Assembly (NCBI GenBank): GCA_964383365.1
Contig: CAYLHF010000010.1
Span: 1-64,000, forward strand
From: CAYLHF01 sp964383365
GTDB lineage: Bacteria > Bacteroidota > Rhodothermia > Rhodothermales > UBA10348
Reading direction: 5' to 3'
Length of the DNA stretch: 64,000 nt
The position numbers and the translations under genes were made by a program. Of the stretch, positions 55,897-64,000 are shown in pieces (within the stretch, counting starts at the first letter, position 1; every line of letters begins with the position of its first letter). The notes under the pieces were generated by a model, which did not search any database, had not been told where the DNA came from, and saw nothing but the letters and a program-made list of their open reading frames with translations.

Positions 55897-58065
55897 CTAC
55901 GTTATGATGGATCCATCCTCTCCGTCTGAAGACAGAAGAGAGAGGCGGCCGTCTCTGTCCTCTGCCATCAGTACCATCCCCTGACTCTCGAGGCCCATCA
56001 TTTTTCTTGGGGCCAGATTCGCTACGATAGCAACCCGACGACCTACGAGTTCTTCGGGTTGAAAATGTTCGGCGGCACCGGCCAGAATCTGACGTGTTTC
56101 GAATCCGAGATCAATCTCCAGTCGAATCAATTTTTTCGATTTTGGGAGACTCTCAGCAACTCGTACGGTCCCCATTCTCAGGTCGAGGCGGGCGAAATCG
56201 TCATAGACGATTTGTTCACTTACCTTCTCATACTCGCCTTGAACGGCATCATTTGCTGCTTCCGTACTCGCATCGGAGGCAATACCAGCGTCCGACGATG
56301 TATCACCGGGGGTTGAAGCGCTTCCCTCGGCTGACGAAGTTAATTTTTCGATCTGCATCTGAATCGCCTCGTCATCGATTTTAGTAAATAATATCTCGGG
56401 AACCCCGAGAGCATGGTCCACGGACAGCAGCGGTTCCCCGGCTGATTCCCAGCAGATTGAGCCGGACGGACTGTCCTTCGGCAGACTGCTCATAATCCCT
56501 TCCAACCTCAACATCCTTCGAAGCCGATCGGCTGAAAACGGCAGCACAGGATCCATCAGGACCGAGAGAGAAGCGCACAACTGTAGACAGATATGAATGG
56601 TGTTTCCGCATGCCTTCATGTCGGATTTTCGGGTGTGCCACGGCTCGGTATCATTGAAATATTTGTTCCCAAGCCGGGCCAGTGCCATGGTCTCGAAGAC
56701 CGCTTCCCTATTTCGAAACACCTCGTAAGAGTGACCAATTCGATCGGGGTATGAACGAAGTTCCCTCAGCACTTCCAGATCGACATCGGACGGATTCGCT
56801 AGTTCCGGTACGTTCCCCTCGAAGTACCGGGTGGCGAACGTCATCGTCCGATTCACAAAATTGCCCAGCACGTCGGCCAGTTCAGAGTTCACTCTTGTCT
56901 GAAACTCATGCCAGTTGAAATCGGAATCCTTTGCCTCAGGAAGCATGGTCGCAAGTGCATATCGAAGCAAATCGGGAGGGAAGACGTCCAGATACTCGTG
57001 CAACCACACCGCCCAACCGCGGCTCGTCGACAGTTTCCTGCCTTCGATATTCAGGAATTCGTTGGCCGGAACGTTCTCAGGAAGCACATAATCCCCATGT
57101 GCCATCAACATGGCCGGAAACATGAGACAGTGGAAGACGATGTTGTCTTTTCCGATGAAGTGAATGAGTTTCGTGTCGGCATCCTTCCAATACGTTTTCC
57201 AACGGTCGGGATCACCCTTGGAAGCAGCCCATTCCCTCGTAGCGGAGATATATCCGATGGGAGCGTCAAACCAGACGTAAATGACTTTTCCGCTTGCATC
57301 GACTTCATACTGGTCTGCAGCATCCTGCGGGACAGGAACTCCCCACGGTACATCTCTCGTTATTGCCCGCTCCCGGAGACCTTCTTTCAACCAGCTCCCC
57401 ACCTGTCCCAGTACATTCGGCTTCCAGTCGTTGCGCGTAGCAATCCAGTCTTCCAATTCCTTCTGATATTTCCCCAACGGCAGATACCAGTGGGTCGTCT
57501 CTCTCATCTCCGGTACCGCATCGCTCAGTGCACTCCTGGGATTCAGCAATTCCGAAGGACTCAGCGTCGAGCCGCACTTCTCACACTGATCACCGTACGC
57601 ATCCTCATAACCGCATGAAGGACAAGTACCTATCACAAACCTGTCTGCCAGGAAAATGCCTGCATCAGGGTCGTAAAGCTGTTTATCCGTTCGAATGGAA
57701 AAGGCACCCTGTCGTGCCAGAGTCCGGAAGAAGTCCTGGCTTGTCTCGCGGTGTACGTCGGTCGTCGTCCGACCGTAATAGTCAAAACTCATCCCGAATC
57801 GCTCGAACGAGTCCGAAATAATCGGGTGGTATCGGTCTACCAACTGCTGTGGAGTAATGCCTTCGCTACGGGCACGGACCATGATCGCTACACCCAGTTC
57901 ATCAGATCCGCAGACGAAAACGACGTCCCTTTCTCGGAGACGTTGATACCGGCAATATAGATCGGCCGGGAGATAGGCCCCGGCAAGGTGACCAATATGT
58001 AGCGGTCCGTTGGCATACGGCAGAGCAGCCGTAACCAAAATGCGTTTATATCCTTTCTCTGACAT
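55897..58065 (-). CDS. metG: Methionyl-tRNA synthetase with C-terminal tRNA-binding domain
   Basis: 722 residues from ATG 58065; the in-frame ATG at 58089 adds eight residues. HIGH motif in PYANGPLHIGHLAG (about 16-29), zinc knuckle CPSC...CEKC, and KMSKS variant KLSTSRG, the form usual in Bacteroidota. A Ser/Ala/Asp-rich linker (about 580-620) leads to a Trbp111/EMAPII-like tRNA-binding domain (about 625-722, with LDLRMGTVRVAE) that dimerises the enzyme. Confidence 0.96.
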   Translation of the reverse strand: MSEKGYKRILVTAALPYANGPLHIGHLAGAYLPADLYCRYQRLRERDVVFVCGSDELGVAIMVRARSEGITPQQLVDRYHPIISDSFERFGMSFDYYGRTTTDVHRETSQDFFRTLARQGAFSIRTDKQLYDPDAGIFLADRFVIGTCPSCGYEDAYGDQCEKCGSTLSPSELLNPRSALSDAVPEMRETTHWYLPLGKYQKELEDWIATRNDWKPNVLGQVGSWLKEGLRERAITRDVPWGVPVPQDAADQYEVDASGKVIYVWFDAPIGYISATREWAASKGDPDRWKTYWKDADTKLIHFIGKDNIVFHCLMFPAMLMAHGDYVLPENVPANEFLNIEGRKLSTSRGWAVWLHEYLDVFPPDLLRYALATMLPEAKDSDFNWHEFQTRVNSELADVLGNFVNRTMTFATRYFEGNVPELANPSDVDLEVLRELRSYPDRIGHSYEVFRNREAVFETMALARLGNKYFNDTEPWHTRKSDMKACGNTIHICLQLCASLSVLMDPVLPFSADRLRRMLRLEGIMSSLPKDSPSGSICWESAGEPLLSVDHALGVPEILFTKIDDEAIQMQIEKLTSSAEGSASTPGDTSSDAGIASDASTEAANDAVQGEYEKVSEQIVYDDFARLDLRMGTVRVAESLPKSKKLIRLEIDLGFETRQILAGAAEHFQPEELVGRRVAIVANLAPRKMMGLESQGMVLMAEDRDGRLSLLSSDGEDGSIIT

Positions 58066-58219
58066 AGAATATCCTGATTGATGTCGCAATTAACGACAAT
58101 CTAAACTCTTTTAGTGCACGATTTTTATGGAGATGTGATCATTTTCGGCGTGCCACATCGATAAACGAATTTTCGGAAAGCGGAACACTGCCTTTTGACT
58201 GCAGGTTCTAACGAGACGC

Positions 58220-58984
58220 ATGATTCTGATTATCCCTGCCATCGATCTACGCGAAGGGCTCTGCGTCCGTCGTACTGGAAAAGAGTTCTCTGTCGAGCAG
58301 ACTTTTTTCGATGACCCGGTCAATATGGCCCGGCTCTGGCGAGTTCAGAATGCAAAGCTGCTGCATGTTTCGAGCCAGAATCTGGGAGGACAGGTCAGCG
58401 CTTCTGTCATCTCAGGTATCTGTGATGCCGTCGATATTCCCGTTCAGCTGCACGCCAATTTCCGATCGGCCGAAGACGTCAAGATGGCCTTTGATTCGGG
58501 GCTTGGCCGAGCCGTTGTTGATGTCGTCTCCATGGATCATCTCGATTTCTTCAACGACCTCCTGACTGAGTTTGGATCCAGTCGAGTGGTTGCCGGAATC
58601 CGTGGGATCGGTGGATTCATTCATGATAATAAAAACACCACCGCAATCCAGATGGCCGGTCAGCTCGAAGCGATGAACTGCCGCAGGATTGTATACACGG
58701 AGGCGGAAGGGATTTCATCACCGGGCACATTCAATTTACAGACGATCTGTGACCTGGCAGAGAGTCTCTCGAGAATCCGGTTGACAATCGGTGGGGGTAT
58801 TTCCGGTTACGAAGACCTCAGACAACTCTCGCTTCTTGGATCCCGCAAGATCGACTCCGCTATCATAGGCCGGGCTCTCTATGAAAACCGTTTTCCGTGT
58901 CAACAGTTCTGGTGCTGGAATCAGAAGGACTCTGTTGATCTATCGCGATTCTCGACGGCAAAGTGGGCAGATCGAAAGGGGTAA
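58220..58984 (+). CDS. Divergent HisA-like (beta/alpha)8 protein
   Basis: 254 residues with HisA/HisF order: PAIDLREG with D9 at strand 1, TIGGGISGYEDL (189-200) and IIGRALYE (215-222) as phosphate sites. Other HisA residues are gone: LLHVSSQNLGG replaces LHVVDLDGA, VQLHANFRS replaces VQVGGGIR, and the strand-5 TxxxxDG acid block is shortened to TEAEG (160-164), removing the second catalytic Asp. It is thus unlikely to be the histidine-pathway enzyme. No his gene is near. Function unknown. Confidence 0.8.
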   Translation: MILIIPAIDLREGLCVRRTGKEFSVEQTFFDDPVNMARLWRVQNAKLLHVSSQNLGGQVSASVISGICDAVDIPVQLHANFRSAEDVKMAFDSGLGRAVVDVVSMDHLDFFNDLLTEFGSSRVVAGIRGIGGFIHDNKNTTAIQMAGQLEAMNCRRIVYTEAEGISSPGTFNLQTICDLAESLSRIRLTIGGGISGYEDLRQLSLLGSRKIDSAIIGRALYENRFPCQQFWCWNQKDSVDLSRFSTAKWADRKG

Positions 58985-59170
58985 ACAGAGACGCCCTCGA
59001 ACAACTTTCGCTCGTTCCGCGCATCTTTTTATCGGACCGTCCGCAATATCAACAGAGATGTTGCCGTTATACGGACCTGTGTTGGTAGTGACACGCACGC
59101 TTCGGAAGGCAAGAGTTCGAATGAACTCGCAAGTCTGAACAACCATACTGTTTTTGAGGGAGGGTTAACC

Positions 59171-59569
59171 ATGCAAGACAGCGACCGGACCGATCGCCCG
59201 AATCGCGTCGTGATGTTTCTTGGAATCGCGACAATCGTTCTTTTTTCTGCTAATCTCATGTCTGTGCTCGCCAATCGCGTATGGCCCAGGTTGCAACATA
59301 TGATTGCTGCTACCGAAACATCTGTACCGGAGGCCCGCCCGGACCGACGTATACGCTCCACTATTGTGGCGACACGGTTCCCGTTGGGACACATGACGTT
59401 TCGATTCGAGAACAGAATGAAATTCAAGAAAAAGAGGTGTTGGAATCGTCACGCATTCGAATCGAACGACCGCATGGACGCTGCCATCGAGCAGTTGGAG
59501 AGGGATATTCAGAGAGAATCAGACCGGATCGAGATTGAACTGCAAAATGTCAAAGAGACGATATTCTGA
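59171..59569 (+). CDS. Hypothetical membrane-anchored protein with coiled-coil tail
   Basis: 132 residues. One hydrophobic segment (about 13-33), a basic middle (about 55-95, RFENRMKFKKKRCWNRHA), and a charged heptad tail (about 102-130, IEQLERDIQRESDRIEIELQNV). No family recognised. GGAGGG ahead of the start (about 59158-59163) is an unusually good Shine-Dalgarno for this window and supports the start at 59171. Confidence 0.7.
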   Translation: MQDSDRTDRPNRVVMFLGIATIVLFSANLMSVLANRVWPRLQHMIAATETSVPEARPDRRIRSTIVATRFPLGHMTFRFENRMKFKKKRCWNRHAFESNDRMDAAIEQLERDIQRESDRIEIELQNVKETIF

Positions 59570-59704
59570 TCTCATCCCGGACGCGGCGAATTAAGTTTGT
59601 GACAAGTAAGAGCGTATCGATGCGGGATGACGTATTCTTGACATCCGCTTCTCCGTGGAAAAATCCCGAGAGAACTGTCGAGTGTACACGAATGCGATCG
59701 AGCC

Positions 59705-60871
59705 ATGGTATCCTGCAAGAGGGATCATTTTTTTCTTCCCCCGGGTGTTCACTACCTGAATTGTGCCTTCATGTCGCCCATGGCGAAAGCGGTTGAGCAG
59801 GCTGGAATTGAGGGAATTCGACTAAAAAGGAATCCCTCGCTGCTCACGTCGGCCGACTTTTTTTCTGCCTCAGACACATTACGAGACTCCTTCTCGAAAC
59901 TGATCGGATCGGCCCCGGATAGAATATCCATCGCTCCTTCGGTTTCATATGGTATCGCGAGCGTCGCAAGAAACATGGATCTTCCGAGCGGAAGTGAGAT
60001 TGTGATGCTCGAAGAACAGTTTCCGAGCCACGTATATTCCTGGCGACGGCTGACTCGTGAACGAAGAATTACGCTCAAGACAGTCGGTCCACCAACTCAT
60101 GCATGGCCCCGGGGCGATGTCTGGAATGAGCGTGTGCTGGATGCGATCAGCTCCCGATGCTCGGCCGTCTGCCTCCCGACCGTTCACTGGACGGACGGTA
60201 CGCGATTCGATCTCGCCCGGATTGCTGCGAGAGCCCGCGATGTTGGCGCTTACGTCATCATCGACGGTACGCAGTCTATTGGTGCTCAAGAATTTGATTT
60301 CCGGGGCGTTCAGCCCGACTTCCTCGTCACTGCGGGCTACAAATGGCTGTTTGGACCGTACAGCATGGGCCTGGCCTACTGGTCGGAACGATTTGACGAT
60401 GGCATACCCATAGAGGAAAATTGGATCCTGAGACGTGGGAGCGAGCATTTTGCCGGGCTTGTGGACTACGAAGACGAGTACCAGCCTGGAGCGCTGCGAT
60501 ATGATGTGGGCGAGCGAAGTAACTTCATCCTCGTTCCGATGATGATCGCAGCCCTGGATCTGGTCCACGATTGGGCTCCGGTCGAGATACAGGCCTATGC
60601 AGATCGACTTTCCCGGCCAGTCGTTGAACTGGCCAGAAATGAAGGCTTTCTCCTGGAGGATGATGCTTGGAGAAGCGCCCACCTGTTCGGGATTCGTGTT
60701 CCAGAGACGCATTCTCTGGACAGCCTCCGGGCCAAGCTGAAGGATGCCGGAGTTTCGGCCTCTGTAAGGGGAGATGCTATTCGAGTAGCCGTAAATGTCT
60801 TCAATGATGAGTCTGATATAGATGCCCTGGCCTCTGTCCTGAAATCATCGTCCCATTCGTCACAACGCTAG
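59705..60871 (+). CDS. Class V aminotransferase family PLP enzyme
   Basis: 388 residues. PLP-binding D187 in IIDGTQSIGA and the Schiff-base Lys K213 in TAGYKWLFGP. Cysteine desulfurase/kynureninase/isopenicillin-epimerase superfamily. The catalytic Cys loop typical of IscS/SufS is not visible, so an aminotransferase, epimerase or lyase role is more likely than desulfuration. Stands alone; no obvious pathway neighbours. A short ORF over its start (59599-59796) is in another frame and is not called. Confidence 0.88.
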   Translation: MVSCKRDHFFLPPGVHYLNCAFMSPMAKAVEQAGIEGIRLKRNPSLLTSADFFSASDTLRDSFSKLIGSAPDRISIAPSVSYGIASVARNMDLPSGSEIVMLEEQFPSHVYSWRRLTRERRITLKTVGPPTHAWPRGDVWNERVLDAISSRCSAVCLPTVHWTDGTRFDLARIAARARDVGAYVIIDGTQSIGAQEFDFRGVQPDFLVTAGYKWLFGPYSMGLAYWSERFDDGIPIEENWILRRGSEHFAGLVDYEDEYQPGALRYDVGERSNFILVPMMIAALDLVHDWAPVEIQAYADRLSRPVVELARNEGFLLEDDAWRSAHLFGIRVPETHSLDSLRAKLKDAGVSASVRGDAIRVAVNVFNDESDIDALASVLKSSSHSSQR

Positions 60872-60945
60872 CGTTCGGCAGGCGGCCCCGGCTGCATCAG
60901 GTATGGATATTGTGTCCTCATCGTTATAACTGGAACCCCGCGTAT

Positions 60946-61593
60946 ATGCTCGATCGCTGTTTTTCACTCCTTTTCGTCCTGTTGTCGACTGCTACGGTAG
61001 TCCAGGCACAGACAACACGCCAGGTTCTCGCGGCGATTCAGGATAGGTACGCCACGATGACAGCAATGAAGGCGCATTTCTCGCAGACGACTTCGTCCTC
61101 ATTCATAGACACTCCCGATCGAATCAACGGGACAATCCTGCTCCAGGGCGACGCCTATCGGATCGAGACTTCCTCCCAGACAATTGTTGCCGATGGAGTG
61201 ATAACGTGGGTATACAACAGGAATGAGGAACAGGTACTGATCAATGATTTTATTGAAGACGAGAACACCTTTTCTCTGTCAGATTTTCTCGGCCAGATCG
61301 AGTCTGGATACAGCGTAAAAGATCATTCCACTGCCCCCGGCACATCAGGTGTGGATGATGTTCTCGACCTCGAACCGACGGACCCTACGTCATTGTTTAT
61401 CCGCATTATCGTACACGCCACCCAGTCCTCTCACATAGTAACCGATCTGTCTGTCTTTGATGAGAACGATGTGAGGATGGATTTTGCCCTGTCCGAGATC
61501 GAATTCGATCCACCGATCACGCCTGGCACGTTTCTATTCTCCATCCCGTCTGGTGTGGAGACCATCGATCTGAGAGAGACCGGTGAAAAGTGA
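60946..61593 (+). CDS. lolA: LolA-like outer-membrane lipoprotein carrier
   Basis: 215 residues from ATG 60946; a start at 60910 would place polar residues before the signal peptide (about 1-22, ending VQAQ). Body shows the LolA pattern: MKAHFSQTTSS, INGTILLQGDAYRIETSSQTIV, DGVITWVYNRNEEQVLIND. It would carry lipoproteins across the periplasm. The next gene is a UPF0104 membrane protein 51 bases on. Confidence 0.88.
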   Translation: MLDRCFSLLFVLLSTATVVQAQTTRQVLAAIQDRYATMTAMKAHFSQTTSSSFIDTPDRINGTILLQGDAYRIETSSQTIVADGVITWVYNRNEEQVLINDFIEDENTFSLSDFLGQIESGYSVKDHSTAPGTSGVDDVLDLEPTDPTSLFIRIIVHATQSSHIVTDLSVFDENDVRMDFALSEIEFDPPITPGTFLFSIPSGVETIDLRETGEK

Positions 61594-61644
61594 ACTGTCT
61601 GACCAATCCGTTTGGTACTACCCGTCATGTGGAACGAAGCATGA

Positions 61645-62733
61645 ATGTTCGGGGTTGACGCGGGTCTGTGTAATCCAGAACGAGGCAACGGCTTGTCTGA
61701 CGGAATAAGGAATTGGCTATTCAGGATCGGAAGTTTTTTGATCGCCGGCATTCTCCTGTATCTGGCGCTGAAAAACGTCGACTTCGACCGGGTGGGAAAG
61801 GATCTTGTCGGTGGCAGATATATCTGGGTGGTTCCACTCATCGCACTGACTCTTCTCAGCCACGTGATCAGAGCATGGAGATGGAGACTGTTGCTTTGCA
61901 CCCTGCCGAATGGAAACGCCGGGACGAAGAAAATCTCCCTCAGAACGTCGTTTTATTCGTTAATGATAGGATATATGGCCAACTATGCTGCTCCACGAAT
62001 TGGAGAAGTCGTACGGTCAGCTAATTTTTCCGCCCAGGAAAACCGACCATTTGGTGGCGTGTTCGGAACGGTTGTGGCCGAGCGGATTCTGGATGTATTT
62101 TCGCTTGGTCTCGCGCTTCTTACACTACCGTTGGTCCTCGGAAATAGAACGGGAGCACTGCGTCCTATACTGTTCGACCCGCTCTCCGAGTTCCTGGCTG
62201 CGACTCCCGGATGGCTGATGGCTCTGATTGGCCTGGGCTTTATTTTTGCGATCTTGGTCGTCCGAATTCTGTGGAAAAAATTACATCATCGACGTGATGA
62301 ATCCAGATTCAGGCATGCCCTCGAATCGTTCCGAAGTGGTCTTTCCTCACTTCAACGAGCCGAAAAGCCGGTGGCACTTACTGTATCCACCATTCTGATG
62401 TGGGCCTGCTACAGTCTGATGGCCTACCTCCCCCTCGTCATCTTTGACCTGACTCACCTGTATCACTTGACTGTGTGGGACGCCTGGGGACTCATGTTGT
62501 TGGGATCGATCGGAGTGGTCATCCCGTCACCAGGTGGTATTGGATCCTACCATTATATTACTATCCAGTCGCTGGTTATTCTTTTTGCCGTCCCCCAGGA
62601 ATCCGCTGCCTCCTATGCGATCTTTACGCACGCCGGACAACTGATTCTATACGTCATCGTAGGATTTACTTCGATGCTCATCGAGGGGGCATCCTGGAGT
62701 GATATAATGAGAGCAGCCAGAACGGACGTGTGA
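61645..62733 (+). CDS. UPF0104 / LPG-synthase transmembrane-region protein
   Basis: 362 residues with about eight to nine transmembrane segments. Conserved patterns of the family are present: SHVIRAWRWRLLL near the start, GYMANYAAPRIGEVVRS, VVAERILDVFSLG, and IPSPGGIGSYHY near the end. The family includes the membrane half of MprF and is linked to lipid flipping. No cytoplasmic aminoacyl-transfer domain is present. The first 20 residues are polar, so a later start is possible. Confidence 0.88.
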   Translation: MFGVDAGLCNPERGNGLSDGIRNWLFRIGSFLIAGILLYLALKNVDFDRVGKDLVGGRYIWVVPLIALTLLSHVIRAWRWRLLLCTLPNGNAGTKKISLRTSFYSLMIGYMANYAAPRIGEVVRSANFSAQENRPFGGVFGTVVAERILDVFSLGLALLTLPLVLGNRTGALRPILFDPLSEFLAATPGWLMALIGLGFIFAILVVRILWKKLHHRRDESRFRHALESFRSGLSSLQRAEKPVALTVSTILMWACYSLMAYLPLVIFDLTHLYHLTVWDAWGLMLLGSIGVVIPSPGGIGSYHYITIQSLVILFAVPQESAASYAIFTHAGQLILYVIVGFTSMLIEGASWSDIMRAARTDV

Positions 62734-62816
62734 CGGCGATGGGTGCTCGAACACGCGTGATGACTGCTCTAATTTGTGTATGTGAAACCCATTTTTTCAG
62801 AGGGTCGGGCCAGTTC

Positions 62817-64000
62817 GTGAAGAGACAACGTCTGTTTGTATTCATTTTGACGTGGATCATGCTGACTCCGGTCTGCGCCCAGGTCCGTACAGCCCGGAGC
62901 CAGCGCCCGGGCCCCGAAGAAAAAACTCCTTTTTTACTCACGGCGCCCATTCAGGAGGGTGAACCATCGCCGATAGATATCAGGTTTGCCCGCCTGAATC
63001 TCTCGATTTCTCCCGAAAGTGGTCTTATCGCCGGCCGATTGCTCATCTGGTTTACTATCCCGGAATCCGATTCTTCGACCGTATTCATACCACTGACCGG
63101 TGTCTCGATCGATTCTGTCAGGGCGGGCAACATGGAAGTACCGGCAGCATCAATAGCCGCGGAGCTGGACTCGTCGTCTCTCGGCATCTGGTTGAGCCGC
63201 TCGAAGATTGACCCTGCAGAGGAATATCGGCTCTCGGTCTATTTCTCTCCACACATTCATGTTCAGACAGACCCCCTCGGCATTCGAAACGGTCCATGGA
63301 AGGCCGTATGGGTCGACGGTTCTCCGGGGAGTGAGGAGTGGCTTCCCGTTTCGAGTACGCTGGACGACTGGTTCTCCTCTGATTTTCGCGTGCGTGTGCC
63401 CCCTGGCTGGAATGTGCGTCTTCCGGGTAAGAGTGACTACCTGATAGAAGGGACCCAAGGCACTACATTCAGAGCGGTCAGTGTGTCCGAGGGATCGATG
63501 AGGCAGTTCAGCTTCGCGGCTTATCAGACCGAAAATCAGAACATGCTCTCTATCGTCGATTCAACGTCGGGGTCGTATTTCAGGTCATGGCTCAGGCAAA
63601 ACGGAGTATCCGATTTCCGGAAGGACGCTGCATTTATATCTATTCGGGGTGGCGGATTCCCCGCGTCGTCAGATCCTTCCCTCGTCTTTCTTCCCGAGTC
63701 GACAAGAACCCTGGATGGAGGACTCCCGCAGTCGGGAGGATTCGATCCGTCTGCCTTTGCCCAGAGTTGGACGATGGGGAGAATCCGTGTATCAGGGTGG
63801 ACGGACAGCTGGATTCTACCTGCGTTCGCTGAGGTTCTCTCACTGCTATACGTGAAGGAAACACAGGGAGAAGAGATGTACACGGATCGCCTGATCCATC
63901 TCAAGAACTCCTATCTCGAAGAAGCCGACGTATACAGACGACCGCTGGTCTGGGATCGATGGAATTTCCCGACGGACCTTCTCGACGGGCATGCGCGGGC
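62817..64000 (+). CDS. M1-peptidase-like protein without zinc site, 3' end beyond window
   Basis: Open from GTG 62817 to the window end (394 codons). Signal peptide to about 22 (LTPVCAQ). An N-terminal M1-type beta domain (about 45-230) includes GSPGSEEWLPVSSTLDDWF and RVRVPPGWNV. The catalytic segment aligns without gaps to HExxHxW...WxDxWLNEGFA, but the His-Glu-His positions are S312, A313 and Q316, and the third zinc ligand Glu is P335, while the framework W318, W328, D330, W332, F337 and A338 is kept. The following YLEEADVYRRPLVWDRW and DLLDGHA are also typical M1. Likely an inactive exported relative with a binding role. Confidence 0.82.
   Translation, partial: MKRQRLFVFILTWIMLTPVCAQVRTARSQRPGPEEKTPFLLTAPIQEGEPSPIDIRFARLNLSISPESGLIAGRLLIWFTIPESDSSTVFIPLTGVSIDSVRAGNMEVPAASIAAELDSSSLGIWLSRSKIDPAEEYRLSVYFSPHIHVQTDPLGIRNGPWKAVWVDGSPGSEEWLPVSSTLDDWFSSDFRVRVPPGWNVRLPGKSDYLIEGTQGTTFRAVSVSEGSMRQFSFAAYQTENQNMLSIVDSTSGSYFRSWLRQNGVSDFRKDAAFISIRGGGFPASSDPSLVFLPESTRTLDGGLPQSGGFDPSAFAQSWTMGRIRVSGWTDSWILPAFAEVLSLLYVKETQGEEMYTDRLIHLKNSYLEEADVYRRPLVWDRWNFPTDLLDGHAR

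Noticed and set aside
56908..57618. 236-codon plus-strand open frame
   Set aside because: Antisense to metG; shadow.
59599..59796. 65-codon frame before and over the aminotransferase start
   Set aside because: Overlaps a well-supported gene by 92 bases in another frame, and has no motif.

Overview
The window looks like a chromosomal contig from a Bacteroidota-side bacterium of the Rhodothermota/Balneolota kind (Salinibacter and Rhodothermus relatives). The reasons are: secreted proteins with C-terminal type IX secretion sorting domains, VCBS/FG-GAP propellers with an ASPIC/UnbV module, a TonB receptor with a carboxypeptidase-regulatory-like N-domain, a KLSTS-type methionyl-tRNA synthetase with a C-terminal tRNA-binding domain, a DUF4292 lipoprotein beside an EnvC-like protein, GAF-SpoIIE phosphatases, and few clear Shine-Dalgarno sites. 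Base composition is near 50% GC. Two runs of exactly 100 N mark scaffold joins, so this is probably a draft or metagenome assembly. I saw no insertion sequences, phage genes or CRISPR arrays.

Layout. 1-8107: the end of a tRNA-Val gene, a large VCBS-repeat exoprotein broken by an artificial gap, a lectin/glucanase-like T9SS protein and a TonB-dependent receptor. 8405-18274: the translation cluster thrS-infC-rpmI-rplT-(Phe-rich leader peptide)-pheS-pheT, followed by a coiled-coil protein, zapA, a gene-free interval that may hold 6S RNA, and rny. 18439-28117: a CcmF-like haem lyase, an orphan receiver-HPt phosphorelay protein, a 1264-residue mosaic exoprotein, a TolB-like lipoprotein and a CnoX/YbbN-like thioredoxin. 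28130-37393 (minus strand): one tightly packed operon of a heterodimeric ABC exporter, a YnjBCD-type ABC importer, an MTA-phosphorylase-like enzyme and a small-molecule kinase. 37629-45864 (plus strand): a signalling region with a SpoIIE-type phosphatase, two STAS antagonists, an RsbW-type kinase, an ECF sigma factor, its anti-sigma factor and a PrsW protease, interspersed with unrelated-looking genes. 45888-64000: an M28 peptidase, a GCS2-CBS protein, a TPR/DUF4292/EnvC set, a RpiB variant, lpdA, metG, a divergent HisA-like protein, a class V aminotransferase, LolA, a UPF0104 flippase-like protein, and the start of an M1-peptidase-like protein whose zinc site is gone.

The points most worth following are: (1) a pheM-like attenuator at exactly the position known from E. 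coli; (2) an infC gene without AUG/GUG/UUG start, overlapping a 20-codon basic ORF, which suggests either an AUC start or a +1 frameshift; (3) the importer-phosphorylase-kinase operon, which looks like an undescribed salvage route; (4) the combined partner-switch and ECF/PrsW locus; and (5) three enzyme-family members with lost or exchanged catalytic residues (M1-like, HisA-like, RpiB-like).
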